From positions 1-44,082 of IMG/VR virus record IMGVR_UViG_3300030294_000070: a stretch of DNA of 44,082 nucleotides; one strand, given 5' to 3'. The notes under the pieces were generated by a model, which saw nothing but the letters and a program-made list of their open reading frames with translations, did no database searches and was not told where the DNA came from. A program made the translations under genes and the position numbers. Positions within the stretch are counted from its first letter, which is position 1, and the number at the start of each line of letters is the position of its first letter. The stretch comes from a virus. Of the stretch, positions 8,201 through 15,972 are shown piece after piece.

Positions 8201-8752
8201 ATGAAAAAAGAAGATTTATTCCAGGCAATTGAATTGATTATTGAATATGGAGCTTCAACCCGAATGCTACAACTTAAATTGAACATTGGATACAATAAAG
8301 CCAATAAGTTTATGGATATGGCCGAACAAATAGGAGTTGTAGGCAAACTAAATGGCTGTAAAGACAGAGACGTTCTTATTACCAGCATAGACGAAATAAA
8401 CATGGTAAAGTTCCGTGAATGCTTTATTTTGTTGAACGCTACCCAGAAACGTTTTCTAATACGAAACACCTACGATACAGCGGTAAAAAACAAGCTCGAC
8501 GAAAAACTTCGAGCGGAATTTCAAAAGCATATTCATAAGATAATTACTGGGTTTGACATTCCGAAGTTTAAAATTTTACATGCTCAGATTCAGAATGAAT
8601 ATCTATCCGCCGGCGGAAGATGTAAACCATTTGAATACAGAGATAGCGTTGATCATTTCACACCAACCAGTCACCGGACTAATTTCATGATCTATGTTAC
8701 CGATGGATATTGGATTGAACTTATAGAAGTGAATGAAAATCCTTTTAATTAA
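8201..8752 (+). CDS. Protein with FtsK-gamma-like winged helix, 183 aa
   Basis: Residues 3-66 (DLFQAIELIIEYGASTRMLQ, LKLNIGYNKANKFMDMAEQI, GVVG, RDVLI) closely follow the gamma domain of the DNA translocase FtsK/SpoIIIE, including the hallmark IGYN(R/K)A motif. In FtsK this winged helix reads chromosome polarity sequences and activates XerCD. There is no motor domain here. Residues about 70-183 form an unknown domain with a Trp and acidic residues near the end (DGYWIELIEVNE). A DNA-binding role is likely. Whether it uses FtsK target sites is open. Confidence 0.75.
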   Translation: MKKEDLFQAIELIIEYGASTRMLQLKLNIGYNKANKFMDMAEQIGVVGKLNGCKDRDVLITSIDEINMVKFRECFILLNATQKRFLIRNTYDTAVKNKLDEKLRAEFQKHIHKIITGFDIPKFKILHAQIQNEYLSAGGRCKPFEYRDSVDHFTPTSHRTNFMIYVTDGYWIELIEVNENPFN

Positions 8753-8758
8753 TAAACC

Positions 8759-8995
8759 ATGAGTATAATCTGTATATCACCAGATCAAAATACTGTAACA
8801 GTACATATGATCGATTATGAATTTATCAAAACTACAGGAACTGAGTTTTACTGTAACGAATGCTCTTTTTTCAGGAAAAGGGTCTGCAGAGAAGTTCCTT
8901 GCGATTTTAGAACAAATCTGGGAATTCCGAGAACTGACCAGACAACCGGTTATTTTAAAAAGAAAAAACGAACACAAGAAAATCAAGTATTATGA
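8759..8995 (+). CDS. Small Cys-rich protein, 78 aa (paralogue of 3670-3894)
   Basis: It shares the ISPDQN start, a CNECSFF motif and a PCDFR..R.D..TGYF end with the protein at 3670-3894. A basic tail (KKKKRTQENQ) is added. Cys residues in CxxC and C...C spacing suggest zinc binding. The stop overlaps the ATG of the next gene (ATGA), so translation is probably coupled. Confidence 0.65.
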   Translation: MSIICISPDQNTVTVHMIDYEFIKTTGTEFYCNECSFFRKRVCREVPCDFRTNLGIPRTDQTTGYFKKKKRTQENQVL

Positions 8996-9651
8996 GACAA
9001 CTACCCGCCCTATTCTCCACACCCATGGTGCAAGCCATACTGGAGGACCGAAAAACGATGACCAGGAGAACTACAGGACTTGAAATTATAAACGGACATC
9101 CTGATTTATATTATTTATCCGGGGTTATAAATGGAACAAATTCATTCGTTTTTAAAATGACCGTGAATGTGATGGAAATTCCTGATATCTACATTACATC
9201 ACGGTATCAGGTTGGTGATCATATTTGGGTTCGTGAAAAATTTGAAACTGAGACTGACGGAACTGTAAAATTTTATGCTGGTAATATTGAAGTTGAGCAC
9301 AATACTGCTTATCGTCAGCTTACAAAATGGAAAACATCTATACGCATGCCAAAGGAAGCCGCCCGTATTTGGCTTGAGTGTACCAGAGTAAGATGTGAGC
9401 GTCTTATGGATATTACCGAAGATGATGCAATAGCTGAAGGGGTTTCAGAATTTGGATCTCTAACTAAGAGATATGTAGATTATTGTCCAGAAAATCATTA
9501 TACTAAAGATGAACTTAAATCGGGATATGTATTTGAAACTACAGCTGTATATTCATTTTTGACACTTTGGGAGTCAATGAATGGAATTGAGTCAGTAAGA
9601 TTAAACCCCTGGGTATTTATATATGAATTTAAACGGATAGAAAATCCATGA
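8992..9651 (+). CDS. ASCH/PUA-like phage protein, 219 aa
   Basis: The N-terminus (LPALFSTPMVQAILEDRKTM, TRR) and later blocks (GDHIWVREKFE, SIRMPKEAARIWLECTRVRC, ERLMDITEDDAIAEGVSEFG) are the pattern of phage ASCH-domain proteins, a PUA-related fold thought to bind RNA or modified bases. The exact function of these phage copies is unknown to me. It is coupled upstream (ATGA overlap with the Cys-rich gene) and downstream (ATGA overlap at 9648). Confidence 0.75.
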   Translation: MRQLPALFSTPMVQAILEDRKTMTRRTTGLEIINGHPDLYYLSGVINGTNSFVFKMTVNVMEIPDIYITSRYQVGDHIWVREKFETETDGTVKFYAGNIEVEHNTAYRQLTKWKTSIRMPKEAARIWLECTRVRCERLMDITEDDAIAEGVSEFGSLTKRYVDYCPENHYTKDELKSGYVFETTAVYSFLTLWESMNGIESVRLNPWVFIYEFKRIENP

Positions 9652-9875
9652 AAGCAAAAGATATTGATCTGAGTTTAGTTGGATCTGAAATAAAAATAAT
9701 TGCTCCAAAACATCCATGGGCTGGTAAAGTAGGAATTATAACAGGTTCTGAAGATTGGGGAAAGAAAGAAGGTCATGCTTTCCTCGTTGCAATAACCGTA
9801 GATGGAAAACCATGGGGATGCAGAGTTTTTAAACAAGACAAAATAGAAGTAATATGCCAAAACAAAACAAAATAA
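9648..9875 (+). CDS. Small SH3/KOW-like hypothetical protein, 75 aa
   Basis: The protein has a KOW/SH3-like rhythm: GSEIKIIAPKHPWAGKVGII, TG, then HAFLVAITVDGKPWGCRVF and DKIEV. Such small beta-barrels often bind nucleic acid or partner proteins. The start overlaps the preceding stop (ATGA) and its end overlaps the next gene by 22 bp, so it is part of a tightly coupled operon. Confidence 0.6.
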   Translation: MKAKDIDLSLVGSEIKIIAPKHPWAGKVGIITGSEDWGKKEGHAFLVAITVDGKPWGCRVFKQDKIEVICQNKTK

Positions 9876-10177
9876 TCGTTTGCGTGTCCACTGACGACAT
9901 GGAACGCCGGGCAATGGTACAACGGCTCATCATAAAGCTTGGATTCGCTCTAACGCCTGGAGATGCCGGTAAAATCATCAAGAAATCACCAGAGGACTTT
10001 GATATGAGTTCCGCTTACTTCGTCTTCGCTACGCATTGTAATCTGAATTCCAGTCCCAACATCACCCACCAACTCTACCGGCTGGCCATTCAAGGTATAG
10101 CCGTTGTAGTTGGAGTGAAAACGCTCAAACCTCAACATGAAATGATGTGTGAGGTATATTATCAGGGAGACGTTTAA
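9854..10177 (+). CDS. Hypothetical early protein, 107 aa
   Basis: The N-terminus (KIIVCVSTDDMERRAMVQRL) starts with a beta strand and helix as in a Rossmann-type fold, and the end (IQGIAVVVGVKTLKPQHEMM) returns to a strand. There is no P-loop. I do not recognise a family. It is the last gene of the coupled early run; a 184-bp gap follows. Confidence 0.55.
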   Translation: MPKQNKIIVCVSTDDMERRAMVQRLIIKLGFALTPGDAGKIIKKSPEDFDMSSAYFVFATHCNLNSSPNITHQLYRLAIQGIAVVVGVKTLKPQHEMMCEVYYQGDV

Positions 10178-10361
10178 AAGCCCTTAATAAAGGTCATAAC
10201 TTTCATAACGAATAGCCCGATTTTAATAATGAGACTTACAATTTCTTTGACTTTTTTCATGGATATTTTTTTCATAGTAATTAAGTATTTAATCATAAAT
10301 ACTTTTTAGAAAATCAAAAAACACATGTTTTTAAAAATTATTTTCAATAAAATCAACATTT

Positions 10362-10880
10362 ATGTACAAAGGATTAAATGAAACAAGCACATTAAATAAT
10401 CTTCAGCTAGTTATAGCCCGATGCCCGGGATGGTGTGAAGAAGGATATCAGATTGCCATTTGGAATGGAACTCGATTTGAGTATGGTGAGGCTCCAAATG
10501 ATAGCTTTCACGAACATGTAATTGCATTTTTACCACTCGATTCGGATGGAGTTCCAATAACTGAAAAGGCTGTAGAAACTTTTCACGGTGAGAGAGTAGA
10601 CGAAAATACTATTTTCCATTATATTGAAGCTCTTGATTGGGATTACGATGAAGATGATAACAAAGTGATAACAAAATTTCAACTTAGCTTCACGTTCTAC
10701 GACTGTCATTACTTTGTGGACGTTAGAGTAAAAGATCTCGATGGTAGCTACGGAAGCATATGTATGGAGGGTAATGGGACATTGTTTGATAGTTTTGAGG
10801 AATGGTGTACTGATGAGCACTGGGATTTCATACAGAAGAAATGCAGAGAGTATATTGCAAACTCAGTAACGGAGAAATAA
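10362..10880 (+). CDS. Hypothetical acidic protein, 172 aa
   Basis: The protein is rich in Asp and Glu (YIEALDWDYDEDDNKVITKF) and aromatic residues (NNLQLVIARCPGWCEEGYQI). No known motif is seen. An acidic, aromatic profile resembles DNA-mimic or DUF551-like phage proteins, but I cannot assign it. It is separated from the preceding gene by an AT-rich gap and is followed after 2 bp by the next gene, so the two probably form one unit. Confidence 0.55.
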   Translation: MYKGLNETSTLNNLQLVIARCPGWCEEGYQIAIWNGTRFEYGEAPNDSFHEHVIAFLPLDSDGVPITEKAVETFHGERVDENTIFHYIEALDWDYDEDDNKVITKFQLSFTFYDCHYFVDVRVKDLDGSYGSICMEGNGTLFDSFEEWCTDEHWDFIQKKCREYIANSVTEK

Positions 10881-10882
10881 AT

Positions 10883-11140
10883 ATGAAAGACATAGAATGC
10901 AAAGAAGTAATTATAACTACGCTGGAAAGACGTGGAAAAGGCACGGAGAATGATCCTATCCGTAGGGTTACACAGGTATACGAAAAAACCGGTGAATTGA
11001 TATCAGAAAATGATCCCATCAAAGATAAATTTTCAATAGAAGACATGAGACAATTTGCCCGACATTGCGTGGATCAAAAGCTTAGTGTAACCGATATCAA
11101 ATCAGAAACCGTAATCAAATGGGATGAATTAGTATTCTGA
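10883..11140 (+). CDS. Small conserved phage protein, 85 aa
   Basis: The stretch EVIITTLERRGKGTENDPIR, RVTQVYEKTGEL matches, to my memory, a small family common in Bacteroidota phages and of unknown function. A good GGAG precedes the ATG at 10883, which is chosen over an upstream ATG at 10841 that overlaps the preceding gene. It is the last gene of the early region; a hairpin terminator follows at 11160. Confidence 0.65.
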   Translation: MKDIECKEVIITTLERRGKGTENDPIRRVTQVYEKTGELISENDPIKDKFSIEDMRQFARHCVDQKLSVTDIKSETVIKWDELVF

Positions 11141-11159
11141 CTGACGAAAGTAATCATCA

Positions 11160-11195
11160 ATGAGCCGACACGTAGTGTGCCGGCTCATTCTGTTA
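11160..11195 (+). terminator. Terminator of the early region
   Basis: Arms ATGAGCCGACAC (11160-11171) and GTGCCGGCTCAT (11177-11188) pair with one mismatch around a 5-nt loop. The T content downstream is moderate (TCTGTT). Confidence 0.65.
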
Positions 11196-11256
11196 GTTGG
11201 TGTACAGAGTCGGTTGTAATATCACTCAGAGACTTTCTAAGACGGTAGTAATTCCT

Positions 11257-11410
11257 GAGCTGGCCTTTGGCCGGCTCTAATCTTCTTCGCGCGGTACGCG
11301 CAACCTTATTCTTTCTCTTTCTTTGCTACGGAGGAACGACGTAGCTTAACTCTGCATGAGCGGCTTTGCCGATCATGACCTTATAACCGGGGGGTTCTTC
11401 AATTCCCCCG
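11257..11410 (+). other. Cluster of five hairpins, possible structured RNA
   Basis: Consecutive stems lie at 11257-11277 (9 bp, TTT loop), 11289-11301 (GCGCG/CGCGC), 11325-11345 (GCTACG/CGTAGC), 11361-11371 (CGGC/GCCG) and 11388-11410 (CGGGGG/CCCCCG). The segment is much richer in GC than its surroundings. No promoter is obvious. Confidence 0.4.
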
Positions 11411-11936
11411 CACCCCCTTACTTCGTCTGTAAAATTTTGGACAATTGTACCGCGATTTCGAGCGATCAAACGTTCAAAAAAATAAGTTTCATACCGGGAG
11501 AAAGCGGGCGGCAGCCACCCCCTAAAAAAAGCGATATCTACCCCCTAAAACACGATCAAAACCAGATGGCATACATATAATATTTCTTTTTTTTATATTT
11601 TCTCTTTTTTGAAAAATGACTACTTAAAAATAAGAGATAAAAAAGTACAATCGTACAAAAGCCAATTTTTGAAACATAAACAAATTAAAATGAATAAATT
11701 AACTCAGTACACTTTTCGCACAAAAAAGCACGAATTGCACCAATCCGCACTAAATTGAATTTTGTACGCGAAGCAATGAAAAAAAACGCTTTTGTACGAA
11801 ATTTTGGACGGGTATATATTTCTCATATTCAACACAATAACAGCTATTACATTCCATTTTGCACAAAAGCACAAACTTATACCCTATATTTTCCCGTGGG
11901 GGGTATGTTCCGCTGATAAAAAGAAACGCCATTTAG

Positions 11937-11967
11937 TTGCAATTATCCGTAGTATTTTGTACCTTTA
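11937..11967 (+). promoter_or_regulatory. Promoter candidate for the 12029 unit
   Basis: A TTG at 11937 and TACCTTTA at 11960-11967 are separated by 20 bp, close to the Bacteroidota consensus. The start codon follows about 60 bp downstream. Confidence 0.5.
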
Positions 11968-12028
11968 AGATAGCACTTAAAATAATAGTATACAATGTTT
12001 TAATTTTCAAAAATTAATGATATAAAGT

Positions 12029-12595
12029 ATGAGTAAATTCAGCATAAACTTACCCTGTAAACCTTACGTTCGACGGTTTTTAGAGTTGAACTACGGATCC
12101 CCGGTTGATTTCACAAAGGATAAGACTCTATATATTGAGTTCAGAAACAAACTTGAGCGTAATTTAAAGCATAATGATGTGTATTATGGCAAGTTAAAAA
12201 TGTGTAGATATACCAGCACCGTAGAAATAAAAATCACTGAATCTGATTTTTATCGTTATGGCTGGGAACTTTCAAAAACTGAAATGGTGAACTTCAATAC
12301 AGTAATTGAATCAAGGGTGAAAATTTTCATGTATATAATTGTGAGTACACGCTTATCGTTCGGCAAATCTCTTACCGATTGTGTCAGCTATTTTCAGGAT
12401 AAATATGGATTTCCAGAGGAAGTGTGGCCAAAGGAATCCATAATTAAGGACTGCAATAGAAACCTAACAGTTACGAAGAATGATATAGTGGATAATATTT
12501 CTTCATTAATAGATAAAATAACAATAGCGAAATTGTCGGAAAAAAAGACAATATCGCACAAATGTAAAAAAGTGTATGAAGCAACTACAATTTGA
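12029..12595 (+). CDS. Conserved Bacteroidota phage protein of unknown function, 188 aa
   Basis: The N-terminus (LPCKPYVRRFLELNYGSPVD) and middle (DFYRYGWELSKTEMVNFN, then YFQDKYGFPEEVWPKESI) match, to my memory, a protein family found next to capsid genes in Bacteroidota phages and mobile elements. No catalytic motif is visible; the pattern could be a small DNA-binding or virion protein. It has its own promoter candidate and overlaps the next gene by 20 bp. The pair is closed by a terminator at 13074, so it is a two-gene unit. Confidence 0.65.
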   Translation: MSKFSINLPCKPYVRRFLELNYGSPVDFTKDKTLYIEFRNKLERNLKHNDVYYGKLKMCRYTSTVEIKITESDFYRYGWELSKTEMVNFNTVIESRVKIFMYIIVSTRLSFGKSLTDCVSYFQDKYGFPEEVWPKESIIKDCNRNLTVTKNDIVDNISSLIDKITIAKLSEKKTISHKCKKVYEATTI

Positions 12596-13049
12596 CTTTA
12601 CAAGTAATCTTGGCGGATTAGCTCGAATGTTTGCTATACCGACTTCTAGCTATCACCAATTACGTAGAGATTATACTACTTCATTGAATTATCTTGAGGT
12701 TATAAATCGAGATGATATTATTGATCTCTATTTTTCTGAAGATACAGAAGGTTTTAGCGAAGCATATGAAAAAGGGGTATATAAGGTAGAAATATCTGGG
12801 ATAGTACCGAAATCAAATCCATTAAATACTGATAAGCTTCGAAGGCTTGATTCAGAATATTGGTTTGTACTAATACAGGATAATAATGATTTTATCCGTT
12901 TGGCCGGAACTGAAGAGAATCAATTATCATTTTCACGGACCGATATCTCCGGTCAAATATCTTCAAGAAATCAAATCGAATTTTTGTTTTCTGGATCACA
13001 AACTGAGTCGTGCGCTTTCATCACGCTTGACGAAATGGACAAATTATAA
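12576..13049 (+). CDS. Conserved hypothetical protein, 157 aa
   Basis: The protein starts with MKQLQFDFTSNLGGLARMFA and contains SEYWFVLIQDNNDFIRLAGT, then DISGQISSRNQIEFLFSGSQ. This arrangement looks beta-rich, and I recall similar proteins beside phage head genes in this phylum. A structural or decoration role is possible but not shown. It overlaps the upstream gene by 20 bp, pointing to coupled translation, and it is the last gene before the terminator and the capsid promoter. Confidence 0.6.
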   Translation: MKQLQFDFTSNLGGLARMFAIPTSSYHQLRRDYTTSLNYLEVINRDDIIDLYFSEDTEGFSEAYEKGVYKVEISGIVPKSNPLNTDKLRRLDSEYWFVLIQDNNDFIRLAGTEENQLSFSRTDISGQISSRNQIEFLFSGSQTESCAFITLDEMDKL

Positions 13050-13073
13050 GATATACAAGGATTTTAAATGTTA

Positions 13074-13110
13074 AACAGCAGCTTGGTTTGTCCTTTCTGC
13101 TGTTTTTTTT
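13074..13110 (+). terminator. Terminator before the capsid unit
   Basis: Arms AACAGCAG (13074-13081) and CTGCTGTT (13097-13104) are exact complements and run into nine or more T. The loop and second arm overlap the upstream part of the capsid promoter (13090), so termination and initiation signals are interlocked. Confidence 0.85.
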
Positions 13111-13124
13111 TGCTTTTACTTTTG
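13090..13124 (+). promoter_or_regulatory. Late promoter element, capsid unit
   Basis: GTCCTTTC at 13090 and TACTTTTG at 13117-13124 have the same spacing as five other copies in this prophage (GTCC to -7 box start, 27 bp). The -33 box is TTTC here rather than TTTT. Confidence 0.6.
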
Positions 13125-13148
13125 CTGAAAATAATTAAATCAAAGTAG

Positions 13149-14264
13149 ATGTCAAAAAATTTATTTCAAGTAGTAATGCCTGTGGCCGATTATGGTTTAG
13201 GGTATAATTACATTAAGTATTTACTTGATAATGCAGATAAAGGTCCAGTTACATTTGAGGTGTCAAGTCTAGGTGGAGATCTTAATCAGGCAAAGCAGGT
13301 AAAGAAATTGTTTGCCGATCACGGAGATATAACACTTGATTTTTTCGGTTATTGCGCCTCAGCTACAACTGTTCTTGGCCATGGAATTCCTGTTGAAAAC
13401 ACCAGAATTTATTCAGATGCATGGTTTATGATTCATCAGCCCCTTGTGTGGGTTGAAGAATGGGGAAGGATGAATGCTGATGATTTAACAACAGCCATAG
13501 AGAATTTAAAAGCTCAGAAGGAAGGTGCTGAACTTCAAACTCTCCAAATGGCAAAAGAGTATGCTGACTATACTGGTCAGCCAGTCGAAAAAATGCTATC
13601 AATAATGAAAGAGGAAAAATGGCTTACTGCTCAACAGGCTGTTGATCTTGGCTTAGTTGGTAAAGTTATTCCCTCAGTGAAAGGTAAAAAGTCTGCAATC
13701 ACAAATGAGCTAAAAGAAATGATAGCTGCTTGTGCTCTTCCTCCTATTCCTGAATCATCATCAGATGAAGAGCAGGAATTTTCCCGTTTTCAAAAATTTT
13801 ACAATCGTATTACTAACAATCAAAAAAACCAAAAAATTGAAATGAGAAAAGATTTTTCTTTAATTAATCAGGTTTTGGCAGTTGAAGGCGTTAACGAATC
13901 GAACGGACAAATTACGATGTCTGTTGAGCACGTTATGGCACTCAATAACAAAATCAAGGCTGATGCCGATTCAATTAGTTCTATTACCGCCGAGCGCGAT
14001 ACTGCCGTAAATGAAAAAGCAACTGCCGAAAATGCTCTAACTGGTTTAACGGCCAAAATTGATGAGCTTGATCCAACTGTAAAAGCTGCTGCAACTACTG
14101 AAGCTAAAGTTGCTGCTATTACTGCTAAACTTGCTTCGCGTCCTGGTGCTAAGGTTGAGAAACCTCACGGTAAAGGAAGTGAAACTTCTGTTGAAAATTC
14201 AGTAGAATGGGGTGATATTGACTCATTACCCCATAACCAAGCTGCTGATAAAGAAATTTGCTAA
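13149..14264 (+). CDS. ClpP-type head maturation protease with scaffold-like tail, 371 aa
   Basis: Residues 1-180 are a ClpP/S14-type peptidase: SSLGGDLNQA, the nucleophile Ser71 in FGYCASATTV, and His96 in FMIHQP. Such proteases trim scaffold and capsid during head maturation. Residues 230-371 differ: helical, Ala-, Glu- and Lys-rich (ISSITAERDTAVNEKATAEN), as in capsid scaffolds. An in-frame ATG at 13842 (residue 232) could give the scaffold alone, as lambda C/Nu3 does. The capsid gene follows after 19 bp, and a late promoter precedes this gene. Confidence 0.87.
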   Translation: MSKNLFQVVMPVADYGLGYNYIKYLLDNADKGPVTFEVSSLGGDLNQAKQVKKLFADHGDITLDFFGYCASATTVLGHGIPVENTRIYSDAWFMIHQPLVWVEEWGRMNADDLTTAIENLKAQKEGAELQTLQMAKEYADYTGQPVEKMLSIMKEEKWLTAQQAVDLGLVGKVIPSVKGKKSAITNELKEMIAACALPPIPESSSDEEQEFSRFQKFYNRITNNQKNQKIEMRKDFSLINQVLAVEGVNESNGQITMSVEHVMALNNKIKADADSISSITAERDTAVNEKATAENALTGLTAKIDELDPTVKAAATTEAKVAAITAKLASRPGAKVEKPHGKGSETSVENSVEWGDIDSLPHNQAADKEIC

Positions 14265-14283
14265 CTATTACACATTTATCATT

Positions 14284-15240
14284 ATGGCTATTAACAAGAC
14301 AGACATTATTAAAGAGTACGGCGCGTATTACAAAGCCGGAAGTGCAAACGAAAAACGGTTAAAAAGGCTGTTACTATTCGGTCGTGAGACCACAAAACTT
14401 GCCACTGAGATAAAAACTGATGACACGCTTTATCAATTAGGGCAATCAAAAATTTCTTCATTGGTACAAAGTTTTCAAAAAGGTTTTACCCCTAAAGGTG
14501 ATTTGACATTTACACCGAACGAGATTCGTTTATTTCATTTCAAGGTGGATTTAGAAATTTACCCAGATGACATTTCAGACAGTTGGTTAGGATTCCTTGA
14601 GAGTAATTCACTTACTCGTAAGGAATGGCCTCTTGTACGTTATATCATGGAATCTCATTTCTATCAACAGATTGATGATGACATGGAACGCCTTGTATAT
14701 TACAAGGGTGTCTATGTTGCTCCTACAACTGGAACTGCCGGAGTTACTTCCGGAGCAATGAATGGTTTGAAAATTCAATTGCAATCTCCCAAGGTAAATC
14801 ATGTTGCTCTGGCACCTTTAGAAGCTTCAACAATTTATGATCAGGTTGAACTTTTCTACGAATCAATTTCGGAAGAATATCAAGGTCAAAAACTAATTTT
14901 TGGAATGTCACCAAGCTGGAGACGTAAGTTCCTTAAAGATAAGAGAGCCCTTGGTTATTACGAGAAAAAAGGGCCTGATGAAATTGATGATGGTATTGAT
15001 TTCACTCCATCTAGTGTCATCGGACTGCCATCTATGATCGGAACTGATGATATCTGGGCTACACCAGTAGGGAACTTCTTGCATATAACCAAAAAAGGAG
15101 AAAATGCATCTAAAGCTAACATTGAAGAATCTAAGCGTTGTCTTGCAATCATGACAGATTGGTATGAAGGGTTAGGATTTGGGCTTAATGAAACTGTTTG
15201 GACAAATGTTGCCGCAGTTGCTCCTGCTCCTGCTGAATAA
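14284..15240 (+). CDS. Major capsid protein (probable), 318 aa
   Basis: The assignment rests on position directly after the protease-scaffold gene, on size, and on a capsid-like composition: GDLTFTPNEIRLFHFKVDLE, a central ESHFYQQIDDDMERLVYYKG helix, and a C-terminal GLNETVWTNVAAVAPAP. It should form the icosahedral shell. The ATG at 14284 (MAINKTDIIKEYG) is chosen; the frame is open upstream to 14212 but that part overlaps the protease end. I cannot name the HK97-fold subfamily from reading alone. Confidence 0.75.
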   Translation: MAINKTDIIKEYGAYYKAGSANEKRLKRLLLFGRETTKLATEIKTDDTLYQLGQSKISSLVQSFQKGFTPKGDLTFTPNEIRLFHFKVDLEIYPDDISDSWLGFLESNSLTRKEWPLVRYIMESHFYQQIDDDMERLVYYKGVYVAPTTGTAGVTSGAMNGLKIQLQSPKVNHVALAPLEASTIYDQVELFYESISEEYQGQKLIFGMSPSWRRKFLKDKRALGYYEKKGPDEIDDGIDFTPSSVIGLPSMIGTDDIWATPVGNFLHITKKGENASKANIEESKRCLAIMTDWYEGLGFGLNETVWTNVAAVAPAPAE

Positions 15241-15266
15241 TATAATCTTTTAAAAACAAATTTGTT

Positions 15267-15848
15267 ATGTCAAAAAGAATATCATTAGATACCATCGACC
15301 ATGATTTGGATGGTGGTAATATGTCAGGAATTGTACCTCGCGTAATTTACGGCTATTGGGAAGATGTGGCTGCATGGCCAACAGAACCGAAACCGACAGA
15401 ACTAGCTGGAGTAGTCACTCCTATGACATTGGAACAAGCCGGTGCCCTTGTTGGCGATGTGGTTATGAAATCTGGAACCAAAGCGTTCAACTTTGATTTT
15501 ACAGAAGATGTTGGCAGTTTGAAAATTAATTCAGTTGGTGAAACTGATGCTGCTCATGTTGAGTATGATTTAAGTCTTACTAAAGCAAAAATTGCAAAGA
15601 AAATCTTAGGATTCCAAAATGCAGCTTTGGAACGCAAAATGTTCTTCATTATTCAGGACGAAAACGGGAACTATTACCTTATGGGTAATAAACGTCGTGG
15701 TTGTACTTATGTTACCGGTGGAGATGGAAATACTACCGGAGCAACTTCAAGTGATCGTAACCAATCTGTAGTGAATTTCAAGTTCCGTGCATCAAAAGGA
15801 TATCTCTACGAAGGTGACGTAGAAGACATTTTGGTGCAAGTTCCGTAA
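15267..15848 (+). CDS. Probable tail tube or other major structural protein, 193 aa
   Basis: The protein is beta-rich and follows the capsid gene by 26 bp. The segment FNFDFTEDVGSLKINSVGET, then LERKMFFIIQDENGNYYLMG, NKRRGCTYVTGGDGNTTGAT, fits the tail-tube pattern of a two-layer beta barrel with an exchangeable loop. A tube role is inferred from fold impression and position. It ends the capsid unit and is followed by a strong terminator. Confidence 0.6.
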   Translation: MSKRISLDTIDHDLDGGNMSGIVPRVIYGYWEDVAAWPTEPKPTELAGVVTPMTLEQAGALVGDVVMKSGTKAFNFDFTEDVGSLKINSVGETDAAHVEYDLSLTKAKIAKKILGFQNAALERKMFFIIQDENGNYYLMGNKRRGCTYVTGGDGNTTGATSSDRNQSVVNFKFRASKGYLYEGDVEDILVQVP

Positions 15849-15868
15849 TCGTTCTAAATTTAAACTGT

Positions 15869-15900
15869 AAAAGCTCCGCATACATGCGGAGCTTTTTTTT
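15869..15900 (+). terminator. Terminator of the capsid unit
   Basis: AAAAGCTCCGCA (15869-15880) pairs with TGCGGAGCTTTT (15885-15896) and is followed by further T. A late-type promoter begins at the next base. Confidence 0.92.
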
Positions 15901-15935
15901 GTACTTTTTTCGCACGGAAAAGCGCACGTACTTTG
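15901..15935 (+). promoter_or_regulatory. Late promoter element, packaging unit (divergent copy)
   Basis: GTACTTTT at 15901 and GTACTTTG at 15928-15935, followed by TGTAA, keep the 27-bp spacing of the other copies, with A instead of C in the GTCC block and G instead of T at the first -7 base. Confidence 0.45.
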
Positions 15936-15972
15936 TGTAAATTATTAATCCACCTAATTTTAAAAGTAAAGT

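Larger units (their letters stand above)
11141..12028. other. Large noncoding region with hairpins and repeated motifs
   Basis: These 888 bp separate early and late genes. I find no convincing gene. From left to right: a terminator (11160-11188); GC-rich hairpins (11257-11410); ACCCCCT repeats at 11411, 11517 and 11540, plus an inverted copy near 11897; a very AT-rich stretch; phased GYAC motifs (11707-11750); scattered TTTTGTACG words; and a promoter before 12029. It could hold a replication origin, a packaging site or an RNA gene. Confidence 0.6.

Noticed and set aside
8817-9083. 88-codon frame overlapping the Cys-rich and ASCH-like genes
   Set aside because: It lies in another frame across two better-supported, coupled genes.
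11356-11580. Reading frame of 74 codons in the noncoding region
   Set aside because: It runs across hairpins and CCCCCT repeats, has no protein-like composition and no start signal.
11750-11932. Minus-strand frame of 60 codons
   Set aside because: AT-rich, no promoter or neighbour in that direction, and composition unlike a folded protein.
14212-14283. N-terminal extension of the capsid protein
   Set aside because: It overlaps the protease end; the ATG at 14284 gives a normal capsid start.
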